Position numbers and translations under genes: made by a program. From Babylonia areolata (Eukaryota; Mollusca; Gastropoda; Neogastropoda; Buccinidae), in assembly GCF_041734735.1 (NCBI RefSeq), contig NC_134878.1:36731729-36795728 (forward strand): a stretch of DNA of 64,000 nt, in the 5' to 3' direction. Of this stretch, positions 1 through 10,900 are shown piece by piece; positions within the stretch are counted from its first letter, which is position 1; each line of letters opens with the position of its first letter. Under the pieces are notes generated by a model. It ran no database searches, had not been told where the DNA came from, and worked only from the letters and a program-made list of their open reading frames with translations.

Positions 1-369
1 GTAAAAACTGACCAGGTGATCTTAACACTTGGCGGATTCATTCAGCCCCACTACACGATTTCAAATGCTGCCCCCACCCAGCTCACAGTCAGGAAGGGTC
101 CGCTAAGTGTTGCATAACTTCAACGGTCGATTTGTGCGCGGTTTCAGCCGGTTTCTAGGTGTTTCTCGGCCCTCTCTGTCGGCCCTCTCTGTCATTCACT
201 AATAATTCAATAATTAAACAATAACACGATGATAAATTATCGGTCAATCACACAGAAAAATCACTCTGTCCACAGAAAAGATAAGCGATTTTTCCGTGCA
301 TTCAACGGACAAATCATCTTTGAGCCCTCTCAATAATTTACTAATAATTCAAACATTAAACAATAACGC
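1..369 (+). repeat. 438-bp satellite, partial monomer left of the LTR element
   Basis: This is the first 369 bases of a 438-bp satellite monomer; I number monomer position 1 at the G of GTAAAAACTG. The same sequence recurs head to tail on the far side of the LTR element and through most of the left 42 kb. The monomer is interrupted after position 369 by the LTR retrotransposon, and AACGC at 365-369 is the left target-site duplication. No coding capacity is seen. Confidence 0.97.
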
Positions 370-1758
370 TGTCACGGACAAGGAGGGTTGTGCGTGCGTG
401 TGTGTGAACGCTGCCACTTTTGGTTGACCCCTCTCCTTGTAGCTCTTCCGCGTGCTCCATGTAGCTAAGGAAGTGTATGGAATGCACGTGTTGCACTAGA
501 AAACATGACGTGCATATTTCTAATTTGTGAGTTATAGAAAGTTTTCTCCTTTTGGAAAACCAGCACCATTAGTCAGTAGAGCAGGACACTCGGCCAGGTC
601 AAGTGTAGGGTCCTATGGAGAGAGACGCTCAGCCGGTATTTTGGCCGGATCTCAGAAACCGTTGAGGTATTCATTCATTTATCTTAGTCGTTGCATTGGT
701 AAAATGATCTTACAGTTTGTAGTATTTGTTGTACAGCCGTCCGAAAATATGCGTACCTGTATTATAAGTCGCTTTTGCTCTTCATGTGTTACCTGAATTT
801 TTTACTGTCTGACGGTACATGTTCTTAATCTCTCATTTTCGTCGTAGAGTTATTTCCTAGTCTGGAACGTTACCAGTTTGCTTGAAACTGACACGTGGTT
901 TTTTTGCTTGAGTGTTTATTCTCTAATTCGGTATTACTTTCACCGTATTAGTTTCAAATTACCTCATGTATTCGGTTTAATGTGCTAGAATTACTATTTC
1001 TCCCAGTTCTGAATGTGGAAACAGTGAAGTAAGGTCTAGCCTACATTTGTTTGTGAGATTATTTTCCGTGGATTTGTAAACTACTTCGGGAATTAATATT
1101 TCGTAGAAAGACTGAAAAACCATTCAGTTTGTTCAGATTGCTTTGCCATTAAACCATGATAGGATTTAAGGGGAGTGAATGAGTCACTGTCCATAATGTA
1201 ACGTAGTGCTATTGTGATTCCCCTTCCGCCCGAGATGGTGGGCGGCGGCGGAATCCTAACAAAATCGTGGATAATTCACTAGAACTTAGCCGCAGATTCT
1301 AGGTTTTTGTCTAGGGAGCTCCATTCTTCCTGTGTGGAGACTCAACTTCATCCCCCGCTGTTTGAGTGGCCGTCTTCCGCCTGGGGAGCTCGAGCGTCGC
1401 TGGTGGACGTGTTTCCCCAAGCCAACACCAGAGTCCACCTTCCAGAACTACGAACTGTGTGGTGCCAGTTTCTATCCCCCCCCCCCCCCCACCTAAGCTA
1501 TTACTGGAAAAAAGACAAACTGTCACAGAAGAGGGTGACGAAGGGAAAATTGTGGGTGTTCCTCATGTAGAAGAGGAAAACGAACAGACTTCTTTTCTTT
1601 GTGGTGTCTAATTAAGTATTGTATCGTGTCTGTGATTTTTTGTTAAAGTATTTGGAGTAAATGTTTTGTATCTGTTTATTCGAGGCTTTTGTTTGGATAA
1701 AGGTGAGAGAGCGTGAGAGAGTTGGCCATAACTTTAGTTTGAAAAGTTGCACGCGACA
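370..1758 (+). repeat. LTR 1 of the Gmr1-like element
   Basis: This 1389-bp LTR is repeated nearly identically at 6347 and 12322. It starts TGTCAC and ends GCGACA. A TATA-like stretch lies near 760-768 and a long C homopolymer near 1487, but neither has proven function. Small open frames inside it recur only because the LTR itself recurs. The left flank is satellite DNA and the right flank is the primer-binding region. Confidence 0.93.
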
Positions 1759-1760
1759 AT

Positions 1761-1778
1761 TGGCGAGCCTGCCAGGAT
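1761..1778 (+). promoter_or_regulatory. Candidate primer-binding site
   Basis: Two bases after LTR 1 ends, the sequence begins TGGCGAGCCTGCCAGG. A TGG start is the expected complement of a tRNA 3' CCA end and the position is right for a primer-binding site. I cannot name the tRNA. The same sequence follows LTR 2 at about 7736. Confidence 0.5.
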
Positions 1779-1989
1779 CCTTTCTTGGATAGTAGTATCT
1801 GAATTCATTTTTGTCACTGGCCACTCTCCTCGTTCACTACTCACTCCCATCTCCCAATCTTAATTACATTATCGTAATGAATTGACAGGTAGCTGTAGGT
1901 GTGGAGTGGACTTGGATCTGTAAGTTACCAGTTTACATTTGTACATTACTTCAGTCTTTAGTGTATGATATTGGTCATTCATTGATTGC

Positions 1990-4900
1990 ATGGAACTTCG
2001 TTCTGGCCGTAAGCTTAGCGTCATGGCAGAAGGTAGGCAGGATCGTATTTCACGGTGGCGCAGTTTCGCTGCTGAGTTAGAGGTTCCCAGGGAGCAAGTT
2101 GCTGAGTTTGTTGCTAGTCAAATGCTTAAGGAGGATGAGGCTGCAGAGAAAAGGGAGTTAGAGGAAAGAGCTCATCAGAGGCAGCTGGAATGGGAAGAAG
2201 AGCAGCGGCGGAAACAGCTGGAATGGGAGGAGGAGCAACACCAACAACAGCGTGAAGAGCATTCCCTCCGGCTTGAGGTTCTGCAGAGGGAGAAGAAAGG
2301 GAAGAATTATGGCAACAGTATGGTTATGGATCAGGCAGAGGGAGAACCTGACACTGACGACGACCGTGGATTTCGCCCCAGTCTTCCAAAGTTCGATGAC
2401 AGTAAGGGTGACATTTCGTCTTGGTTGAAGAGGTTTGAGCGTGTCGCTACTCTGTACGGATGGAAGAAGAGCACCTGGGCAACTCGAGTTTCTACTCGTC
2501 TCACTGGTAAGGCCGAGGACGTCTACAACAACCTGAGCGACGCTGACGCGGGTGACTACGATAAGCTGAAGGAGCAACTTTTAGCTCGGTACCAATTGAA
2601 TGCAGAGACGTATCGTCGTCGTTTCAGGAACTGTAAAAGAAAAGACAATGAAACTTTTGTGCAGTTTAGTGCCAGGTTGCAGGACAACTTAAAGCAGTGG
2701 CATGAGCAATCTAAGATTCCTGATCTGAAACAATTGATTCTCCTTGAGCAGTTCTTACAATCTTTGCAGGCTGACATGGCCGCCTACGTGATGGAGAAGC
2801 AGCCACAGTCTCTGGAAGAAGCTGTCGCATCAGCTGAAGTTTACTTCATGGCTCATAGGGGTGGGAGGAAGTTTCTTCAGCCGGTAGGTCTTAGTGGTAA
2901 CGCTTCAGCGGGGCAGGATAAGTCCAAGGTGGGTGGAACTAAGAGCGAGTCTGGGAATTCCTCTGTTAAGACTTGTTTCATCTGTCAGTCACCTAAGCAC
3001 TTGGCTAGAGACTGTCCCAGGAAAGGGAAATCGGCGGGCGCAGTACAGCATCAAGGGACAGAGGTCAGGCAAACAGTTCAGGTGCCTACTCTCTGCACGC
3101 CATGTAGAGATCAGGAATACGATCCACACTGTCTGGTCGTGGTTGAAGGCAAGGCAGTACCAGGACTGCGTGATACAGGGTCTCATGTCTGTGTCGTGAA
3201 GAAGTCCCTCATATCTGATTGTCATCTTACCGGCAGGCAACTTGAGGTTTCAATGGCCGAGAGAAACATCAAGCGGCACTATCCTATTGCTGTGGTTAGG
3301 ATAGAGAGTCCGTTTTTCACAGGTCAGGTTGAAGCTGTAGTTATGGAGACTCCAGTGGTTGATTTCATAGTTGGGAATCATGCTCGGTTGGAAGACCGAA
3401 AAGTTCTGCCAGTGTATGGTACACCCAAGGAAATCTCTGTAGTCACTCGTGCTCAGGCAGCAGAGAAGAGGCGACCTTCTACTTTGCGGGTGGCATCTCC
3501 AGGTCTCGAGACCGTGACGCCAGAGCAGTTGAAGGAACTACAGAAAGGTGATCCCGGATTGAAGTCTTTGCGGGAGGCAGCCGATCGTAGAGACGTTAGG
3601 GTTTCTGGTCGTACAGGCGAGGTGTCCTTCAAGTGGAGGAAGGGTATTCTGTACCGTGAGTACCGTCAGGCGAAGACTGAGTACAGTCAAGTTGTGGTCC
3701 CCGCACAGCTTAGACAGGGAGTAATGAAACTGGCTCATGAACCGCCTATGGGGGGTCATCAAGGAGGAAAGAAGACTCTGGACAGGATTTGGAAACAGTT
3801 TTTCTGGCCTGGCATGTGTGCAGACGTTCGCCGATTTGTTTCGTCCTGTGACCAATGCCAGAAAGTCTCTCCAAAACCTCAGAGAGTACCTCTAGGGAAG
3901 ATGCCTCTGATCGACACTCCTTTTGAGCGGGTAGCAGTTGACCTTGTTGGGCCGATTACTCCTGCGTCAGGGTCAGGGAACCGCTATATCTTGGTGGTTG
4001 TGGATTACGCCACCCGGTACCCCGAGGCCGTTCCTCTTAAGACCGTTGAAGCTACCACGGTTGCTGAAGCGCTGTGGGAGGTCTGGACTCGAGTTGGTGT
4101 GCCGTCTGAGATTTTAACTGATCGCGGAACCCAGTTCATGAGCGATGTAATGAAGCAGATGGAGAGATTGTTGTCCATCCGTGGGTTGGCAACAACTCCT
4201 TACCATGCTCAAGGAAATGGGCTGGTAGAGCGGTACAACGGCGTTCTGAAGACTGCGTTGCGGAAGCTTACGCAGGAGAAACCAAAGCAATGGGATCGGT
4301 ATATCCCTGCACTGCTCTTTGCTTACCGGGAAGCGACTCAGGAGAGTTTGGGGTTCTCACCATTTGAACTCCTGTACGGAAGAACAGTACGAGGGCCTTT
4401 GTCTGTCTTGCGCAAGCTGTGGACAGATGAACATACTTCTGAAGAAGTTCGCACTACTGCAGAGTACGTAGTAGACTTGAGGAACCGTATCGAGGAAACC
4501 TGTGAGTTGGCACGCAGGAATTTGGCTGCAGCTTCTCGGAGACATGCTGAGGTTTTTAACAGGAAGTCTCAGAATCGTGTGTTCTCCCCTGGTGACAAGG
4601 TACTGCTGCTTTTGCCCCAGAGACATAACAAATTACAGCTGTGCTGGCAGGGTCCCTTTGAGGTATTGGAGAGGAAGGGAGAAGCTGACTATAAGATTCG
4701 CATGGGAGGACAGGACAAATTGTACTATGCGAATCTGCTGAAGAGGTATGTGGAAAGACAGGCGGACTCTGCTTCTGGTGAAGTTCCGATGGTGGCTGTT
4801 GCTGTCATAGAAGAGACTGAACCAACTTCTGTCGCTGACAGGGAGTTGCCTGTGCCCAGTCTGGTGGCTGAGGAAACAATAGCTGACTTGAACTTTGGAC

Positions 4901-6291
4901 CAGGTCTGAATGACAAACAGAAAGAGGAAGTTTTGACAATTGCTCGTCGGCATGAGAAGGTCATCACGGATGTACCGTTGAAGACGAACTTGGCAGAGTT
5001 TGACATGACCGTAGAAACAGCAAAGCCGGTGCGAGTAAAACAGTACCCTTTGCCCCATGCCAAAGTGGAGATCGTCAAGCAAGAGGTAGAGACCATGAAG
5101 ACGCTTGGGGTGATAGAGCCTGCTGCATCTCCCTATAATGCGCCGGTAGTTCTCGTACGCAAGAAAGACGGAAAGATCCGGTTCTGCGTTGACTATCGAC
5201 GTTTGAATAACGTCACCGTCTTTGATGCGGAACCTCTACCTGACGTAGAGCATCTTTTCTCTTCTCTGGGTAAAGCCCGGTACTTCAGCAAGTGGGACCT
5301 CAGCAAAGGTTACTGGCAAATTCCGGTCAGAGAAGACATCCGGCCTATGACCGCTTTCACTACCCCCAGTGGACAGTTCCAGTTCACTGTGATGCCCTTC
5401 GGCTTGAAGAATGCAGCAGCAGTTTTCTCAAGGATGATGAGAGCTTTGCTGGATCCCATAGGCATGAAAGATGTACATAACTTCATGGACGACATCATGA
5501 TTGCGTCCGAAACATGGGAAGAACATCTCTCTGCTATAGAGGCAGTTTTCCAGCGATTGGAGGAAGCAAATTTGTCAGTCCGTCCAAAGAAGTGCTACAT
5601 TGGGTTCGAGGAACTGAGTTTTCTGGGACATGTTGTACGGCACGGTCAAATCCTGCCGGAAATGGACAAGGTGGAGAAAGTTATGAAAGCACCAGTTCCT
5701 GAGACTAAGACGCAAGTGCGAGCCTTCTTGGGCCTGGTAGGCTACTACCGTAAGTTTATCCCTAATTTCTCTGCCATAGCACTTCCCCTGACGGACCTCA
5801 CCAGGAAAGGTGCTCCCAACAACGTCGTTTGGACTCCAGAGTGCGATCGGGCCTTCAAAACTTTGAAGGGTCGTCTGGTTTCTAGGCCAGTGTTGCAACT
5901 GCCAGATCTGTCCTGCCAGTTCGTCTTACGAACTGACGCCTCAGACCGTGGTCTGGGGGCAGTGCTCCTACAGGAGAAGGAAGGTGTACTACACCCTGTT
6001 GCGTTTGCCAGCAGGAAATTGTCTGGAACTGAAAGTCACTACTCTACGATTGAGAAGGAGTGCTTAGCAGTAGTGTGGGCTACAGACAAATTCCAGCAGT
6101 TTTTGTATGGTCAGCAGTTTGTGCTCGAGACTGATCATCAACCTCTGCGGTACTTGCAGACAGCAAAAGTTGCGAACCAAAGGCTGCTGAGGTGGAGTTT
6201 GCTCTTACAGTCTTACTCCTTCACAGTTCGAGTGATCCCTGGCAGACTGAATGTTGGTGCCGACTATTTGAGTCGTGCATCTGTGGAATAA
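1990..6291 (+). CDS. Gag-Pol polyprotein, copy 1 (Gmr1-like, integrase before RT)
   Basis: This is a 1433-residue fused retrotransposon polyprotein. Gag has a charged, probably coiled-coil stretch at about residues 45-100, a retrotransposon gag region at about 130-290, and one CCHC knuckle at about 329-342 (CFICQSPKHLARDC). Protease has DTG at about 395. Integrase has an HHCC zinc-binding region at about 583-623, a D,D,E core at about 651, 711 and 747 (the last two 36 residues apart), and a GPF module near 888. Reverse transcriptase follows at about 1020-1200 with FMDD near 1165-1168, then RNase H at about 1312-1425 with the DAS motif. Gag and Pol share one frame, so no read-through is needed. 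The ATG at 1990 lies about 230 bp after the LTR, just upstream of the Gag charged region. The integrase-RT order is established for the Gmr1 group; assignment to it is by order and motifs only. Confidence 0.93.
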   Translation: MELRSGRKLSVMAEGRQDRISRWRSFAAELEVPREQVAEFVASQMLKEDEAAEKRELEERAHQRQLEWEEEQRRKQLEWEEEQHQQQREEHSLRLEVLQREKKGKNYGNSMVMDQAEGEPDTDDDRGFRPSLPKFDDSKGDISSWLKRFERVATLYGWKKSTWATRVSTRLTGKAEDVYNNLSDADAGDYDKLKEQLLARYQLNAETYRRRFRNCKRKDNETFVQFSARLQDNLKQWHEQSKIPDLKQLILLEQFLQSLQADMAAYVMEKQPQSLEEAVASAEVYFMAHRGGRKFLQPVGLSGNASAGQDKSKVGGTKSESGNSSVKTCFICQSPKHLARDCPRKGKSAGAVQHQGTEVRQTVQVPTLCTPCRDQEYDPHCLVVVEGKAVPGLRDTGSHVCVVKKSLISDCHLTGRQLEVSMAERNIKRHYPIAVVRIESPFFTGQVEAVVMETPVVDFIVGNHARLEDRKVLPVYGTPKEISVVTRAQAAEKRRPSTLRVASPGLETVTPEQLKELQKGDPGLKSLREAADRRDVRVSGRTGEVSFKWRKGILYREYRQAKTEYSQVVVPAQLRQGVMKLAHEPPMGGHQGGKKTLDRIWKQFFWPGMCADVRRFVSSCDQCQKVSPKPQRVPLGKMPLIDTPFERVAVDLVGPITPASGSGNRYILVVVDYATRYPEAVPLKTVEATTVAEALWEVWTRVGVPSEILTDRGTQFMSDVMKQMERLLSIRGLATTPYHAQGNGLVERYNGVLKTALRKLTQEKPKQWDRYIPALLFAYREATQESLGFSPFELLYGRTVRGPLSVLRKLWTDEHTSEEVRTTAEYVVDLRNRIEETCELARRNLAAASRRHAEVFNRKSQNRVFSPGDKVLLLLPQRHNKLQLCWQGPFEVLERKGEADYKIRMGGQDKLYYANLLKRYVERQADSASGEVPMVAVAVIEETEPTSVADRELPVPSLVAEETIADLNFGPGLNDKQKEEVLTIARRHEKVITDVPLKTNLAEFDMTVETAKPVRVKQYPLPHAKVEIVKQEVETMKTLGVIEPAASPYNAPVVLVRKKDGKIRFCVDYRRLNNVTVFDAEPLPDVEHLFSSLGKARYFSKWDLSKGYWQIPVREDIRPMTAFTTPSGQFQFTVMPFGLKNAAAVFSRMMRALLDPIGMKDVHNFMDDIMIASETWEEHLSAIEAVFQRLEEANLSVRPKKCYIGFEELSFLGHVVRHGQILPEMDKVEKVMKAPVPETKTQVRAFLGLVGYYRKFIPNFSAIALPLTDLTRKGAPNNVVWTPECDRAFKTLKGRLVSRPVLQLPDLSCQFVLRTDASDRGLGAVLLQEKEGVLHPVAFASRKLSGTESHYSTIEKECLAVVWATDKFQQFLYGQQFVLETDHQPLRYLQTAKVANQRLLRWSLLLQSYSFTVRVIPGRLNVGADYLSRASVE

Positions 6292-6336
6292 TTGTTTCCC
6301 CTTTGTAGCCGTGCAGACAGATGTCTGTGCTCAATC

Positions 6337-6346
6337 AGGGGGGTGT
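6337..6346 (+). promoter_or_regulatory. Candidate polypurine tract before LTR 2
   Basis: A G-rich run (AGGGGGG followed by TGT) lies directly upstream of the TGTCAC start of LTR 2 and again before LTR 3 at about 12312-12321. The position fits the plus-strand primer of LTR retrotransposons. The assignment is by position and composition. Confidence 0.6.
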
Positions 6347-7733
6347 TGTCACGGACAAGGAGGGTTGTGCGTGCGTGTGTGTGAACGCTGCCACTTTTGG
6401 TTGACCCCTCTCCTTGTAGCTCTTCCGCGTGCTCCATGTAGCTAAGGAAGTGTATGGAATGCACGTGTTGCACTAGAAAACATGACGTGCATATTTCTAA
6501 TTTGTGAGTTATAGAAAGTTTTCTCCTTTTGGAAAACCAGCACCATTAGTCAGTGGAGCAGGACACTCGGCCAGGTCAAGTGTAGGGTCCTATGGAGAGA
6601 GACGCTCAGCCGGTATTTTGGCCGGATCTCAGAAACCGTTGAGGTATTCATTCATTTATCTTAGTCGTTGCATTGGTAAAATGATCTTACAGTTTGTAGT
6701 ATTTGTTGTACAGCCGTCCGAAAATATGCGTACCTGTATTATAAGTCGCTTTTGCTCTTCATGTGTTACCTGAATTTTTTACTGTCTGACGGTACATGTT
6801 CTTAATCTCTCATTTTCGTCGTAGAGTTATTTCCTAGTCTGGAACGTTACCAGTTTGCTTGAAACTGACACGTGGTTTTTTGCTTGAGTGTTTATTCTCT
6901 AATTCGGTATTACTTTCACCGTATTAGTTTCAAATTACCTCATGTATTCGGTTTAATGTGCTAGAATTACTATTTCTCCCAGTTCTGAATGTGGAAACAG
7001 TGAAGTAAGGTCTAGCCTACATTTGTTTGTGAGATTATTTTCCGTGGATTTGTAAACTACTTCGGGAATTAATATTTCGTAGAAAGACTGAAAAACCATT
7101 CAGTTTGTTCAGATTGCTTTGCCAGTAAACCATGATAGGATTTAAGGGGAGTGAATGAGTCACTGTCCATAATGTAACGTAGTGCTATTGTGATTCCCCT
7201 TCCGCCCGAGATGGTGGGCGGCGGCGGAATCCTAACAAAATCGTGGATAATTCACTAGAACTTAGCCGCAGATTCTAGGTTTTTGTCTAGGGAGCTCCAT
7301 TCTTCCTGTGTGGAGACTCAACTTCATCCCCCGCTGTTTGAGTGGCCGTCTTCCGCCTGGGGAGCTCGAGCGTCGCTGGTGGACGTGTTTCCCCAAGCCA
7401 ACACCAGAGTCCACCTTCCAGAACTACGAACTGTGTGGTGCCAGTTTCTATCCCCCCCCCCCCCCACCTAAGCTATTACTGGAAAAAAGACAAACTGTCA
7501 CAGAAGAGGGTGACGAAGGGAAAATTGTGGGTGTTCCTCATGTAGAAGAGGAAAACGAACAGACTTCTTTTCTTTGTGGTGTCTAATTAAGTATTGTATC
7601 GTGTCTGTGATTTTTTGTTAAAGTATTTGGAGTAAATGTTTTGTATCTGTTTATTCGAGGCTTTTGTTTGGATAAAGGTGAGAGAGCGTGAGAGAGTTGG
7701 CCATAACTTTAGTTTGAAAAGTTGCACGCGACA
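6347..7733 (+). repeat. LTR 2 (shared middle LTR)
   Basis: This 1387-bp LTR has the same TGTCAC...GCGACA ends as LTR 1. It serves at once as the 3' LTR of the left copy and the 5' LTR of the right copy, with no satellite DNA or TSD on either side. A polypurine tract lies to its left and the TGGCGAGCC primer-site motif to its right, as expected for a shared LTR in a tandem. Confidence 0.94.
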
Positions 7734-7964
7734 ATTGGCGAGCCTGCCAGGATCCTTTCTTGGATAGTAGTATCTGAATTCATTTTTGTCACTGGCCACT
7801 CTCCTCGTTCACTACTCACTCCCATCTCCCAATCTTAATTACATTATCGTAATGAATTGACAGGTAGCTGTAGGTGTGGAGTGGACTTGGATCTGTAAGT
7901 TACCAGTTTACATTTGTACATTACTTCAGTCTTTAGTGTATGATATTGGTCATTCATTGATTGC

Positions 7965-10900
7965 ATGGAACTTCGTTCTGGCCGTAAGCTTAGCGTCATG
8001 GCAGAAGGTAGGCAGGATCGTATTTCACGGTGGCGCAGTTTCGCTGCTGAGTTAGAGGTTCCCAGGGAGCAAGTTGCTGAGTTTGTTGCTAGTCAAATGC
8101 TTAAGGAGGATGAGGCTGCAGAGAAAAGGGAGTTAGAGGAAAGAGCTCATCAGAGGCAGCTGGAATGGGAAGAAGAGCAGCGGCGGAAACAGCTGGAATG
8201 GGAGGAGGAGCAACACCAACAACAGCGTGAAGAGCATTCCCTCCGGCTTGAGGTTCTGCAGAGGGAGAAGAAAGGGAAGAATTATGGCAACAGTATGGTT
8301 ATGGATCAGGCAGAGGGAGAACCTGACACTGACGACGACCGTGGATTTCGCCCCAGTCTTCCAAAGTTCGATGACAGTAAGGGTGACATTTCGTCTTGGT
8401 TGAAGAGGTTTGAGCGTGTCGCTACTCTGTACGGATGGAAGAAGAGCACCTGGGCAACTCGAGTTTCTACTCGTCTCACTGGTAAGGCCGAGGACGTCTA
8501 CAACAACCTGAGCGACGCTGACGCGGGTGACTACGATAAGCTGAAGGAGCAACTTTTAGCTCGGTACCAATTGAATGCAGAGACGTATCGTCGTCGTTTC
8601 AGGAACTGTAAAAGAAAAGACAATGAAACTTTTGTGCAGTTTAGTGCCAGGTTGCAGGACAACTTAAAGCAGTGGCATGAGCAATCTAAGATTCCTGATC
8701 TGAAACAATTGATTCTCCTTGAGCAGTTCTTACAATCTTTGCAGGCTGACATGGCCGCCTACGTGATGGAGAAGCAGCCACAGTCTCTGGAAGAAGCTGT
8801 CGCATCAGCTGAAGTTTACTTCATGGCTCATAGGGGTGGGAGGAAGTTTCTTCAGCCGGTAGGTCTTAGTGGTAACGCTTCAGCGGGGCAGGATAAGTCC
8901 AAGGTGGGTGGAACTAAGAGCGAGTCTGGGAATTCCTCTGTTAAGACTTGTTTCATCTGTCAGTCACCTAAGCACTTGGCTAGAGACTGTCCCAGGAAAG
9001 GGAAATCGGCGGGCGCAGTACAGCATCAAGGGACAGAGGTCAGGCAAACAGTTCAGGTGCCTACTCTCTGCACGCCATGTAGAGATCAGGAATACGATCC
9101 ACACTGTCTGGTCGTGGTTGAAGGCAAGGCAGTACCAGGACTGCGTGATACAGGGTCTCATGTCTGTGTCGTGAAGAAGTCCCTCATATCTGATTGTCAT
9201 CTTACCGGCAGGCAACTTGAGGTTTCAATGGCCGAGAGAAACATCAAGCGGCACTATCCTATTGCTGTGGTTAGGATAGAGAGTCCGTTTTTCACAGGTC
9301 AGGTTGAAGCTGTAGTTATGGAGACTCCAGTGGTTGATTTCATAGTTGGGAATCATGCTCGGTTGGAAGACCGAAAAGTTCTGCCAGTGTATGGTACACC
9401 CAAGGAAATCTCTGTAGTCACTCGTGCTCAGGCAGCAGAGAAGAGGCGACCTTCTACTTTGCGGGTGGCATCTCCAGGTCTCGAGACCGTGACGCCAGAG
9501 CAGTTGAAGGAACTACAGAAAGGTGATCCCGGATTGAAGTCTTTGCGGGAGGCAGCCGATCGTAGAGACGTTAGGGTTTCTGGTCGTACAGGCGAGGTGT
9601 CCTTCAAGTGGAGGAAGGGTATTCTGTACCGTGAGTACCGTCAGGCGAAGACTGAGTACAGTCAAGTTGTGGTCCCCGCACAGCTTAGACAGGGAGTAAT
9701 GAAACTGGCTCATGAACCGCCTATGGGGGGTCATCAAGGAGGAAAGAAGACTCTGGACAGGATTTGGAAACAGTTTTTCTGGCCTGGCATGTGTGCAGAC
9801 GTTCGCCGATTTGTTTCGTCCTGTGACCAATGCCAGAAAGTCTCTCCAAAACCTCAGAGAGTACCTCTAGGGAAGATGCCTCTGATCGACACTCCTTTTG
9901 AGCGGGTAGCAGTTGACCTTGTTGGGCCGATTACTCCTGCGTCAGGGTCAGGGAACCGCTATATCTTGGTGGTTGTGGATTACGCCACCCGGTACCCCGA
10001 GGCCGTTCCTCTTAAGACCGTTGAAGCTACCACGGTTGCTGAAGCGCTGTGGGAGGTCTGGACTCGAGTTGGTGTGCCGTCTGAGATTTTAACTGATCGC
10101 GGAACCCAGTTCATGAGCGATGTAATGAAGCAGATGGAGAGATTGTTGTCCATCCGTGGGTTGGCAACAACTCCTTACCATGCTCAAGGAAATGGGCTGG
10201 TAGAGCGGTACAACGGCGTTCTGAAGACTGCGTTGCGGAAGCTTACGCAGGAGAAACCAAAGCAATGGGATCGGTATATCCCTGCACTGCTCTTTGCTTA
10301 CCGGGAAGCGACTCAGGAGAGTTTGGGGTTCTCACCATTTGAACTCCTGTACGGAAGAACAGTACGAGGGCCTTTGTCTGTCTTGCGCAAGCTGTGGACA
10401 GATGAACATACTTCTGAAGAAGTTCGCACTACTGCAGAGTACGTAGTAGACTTGAGGAACCGTATCGAGGAAACCTGTGAGTTGGCACGCAGGAATTTGG
10501 CTGCAGCTTCTCGGAGACATGCTGAGGTTTTTAACAGGAAGTCTCAGAATCGTGTGTTCTCCCCTGGTGACAAGGTACTGCTGCTTTTGCCCCAGAGACA
10601 TAACAAATTACAGCTGTGCTGGCAGGGTCCCTTTGAGGTATTGGAGAGGAAGGGAGAAGCTGACTATAAGATTCGCATGGGAGGACAGGACAAATTGTAC
10701 TATGCGAATCTGCTGAAGAGGTATGTGGAAAGACAGGCGGACTCTGCTTCTGGTGAAGTTCCGATGGTGGCTGTTGCTGTCATAGAAGAGACTGAACCAA
10801 CTTCTGTCGCTGACAGGGAGTTGCCTGTGCCCAGTCTGGTGGCTGAGGAAACAATAGCTGACTTGAACTTTGGACCAGGTCTGAATGACAAACAGAAAGA

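Noticed and set aside
527-796. 89-codon open frame in LTR 1, repeated in LTRs 2 and 3
   Set aside because: It recurs only because the LTR recurs. It has no recognisable domain and lies in the untranslated control region.
2158-5898. Several antisense open frames of 60-149 codons opposite Gag-Pol
   Set aside because: They are shadows of a long, strongly supported coding frame on the plus strand, with no domains.
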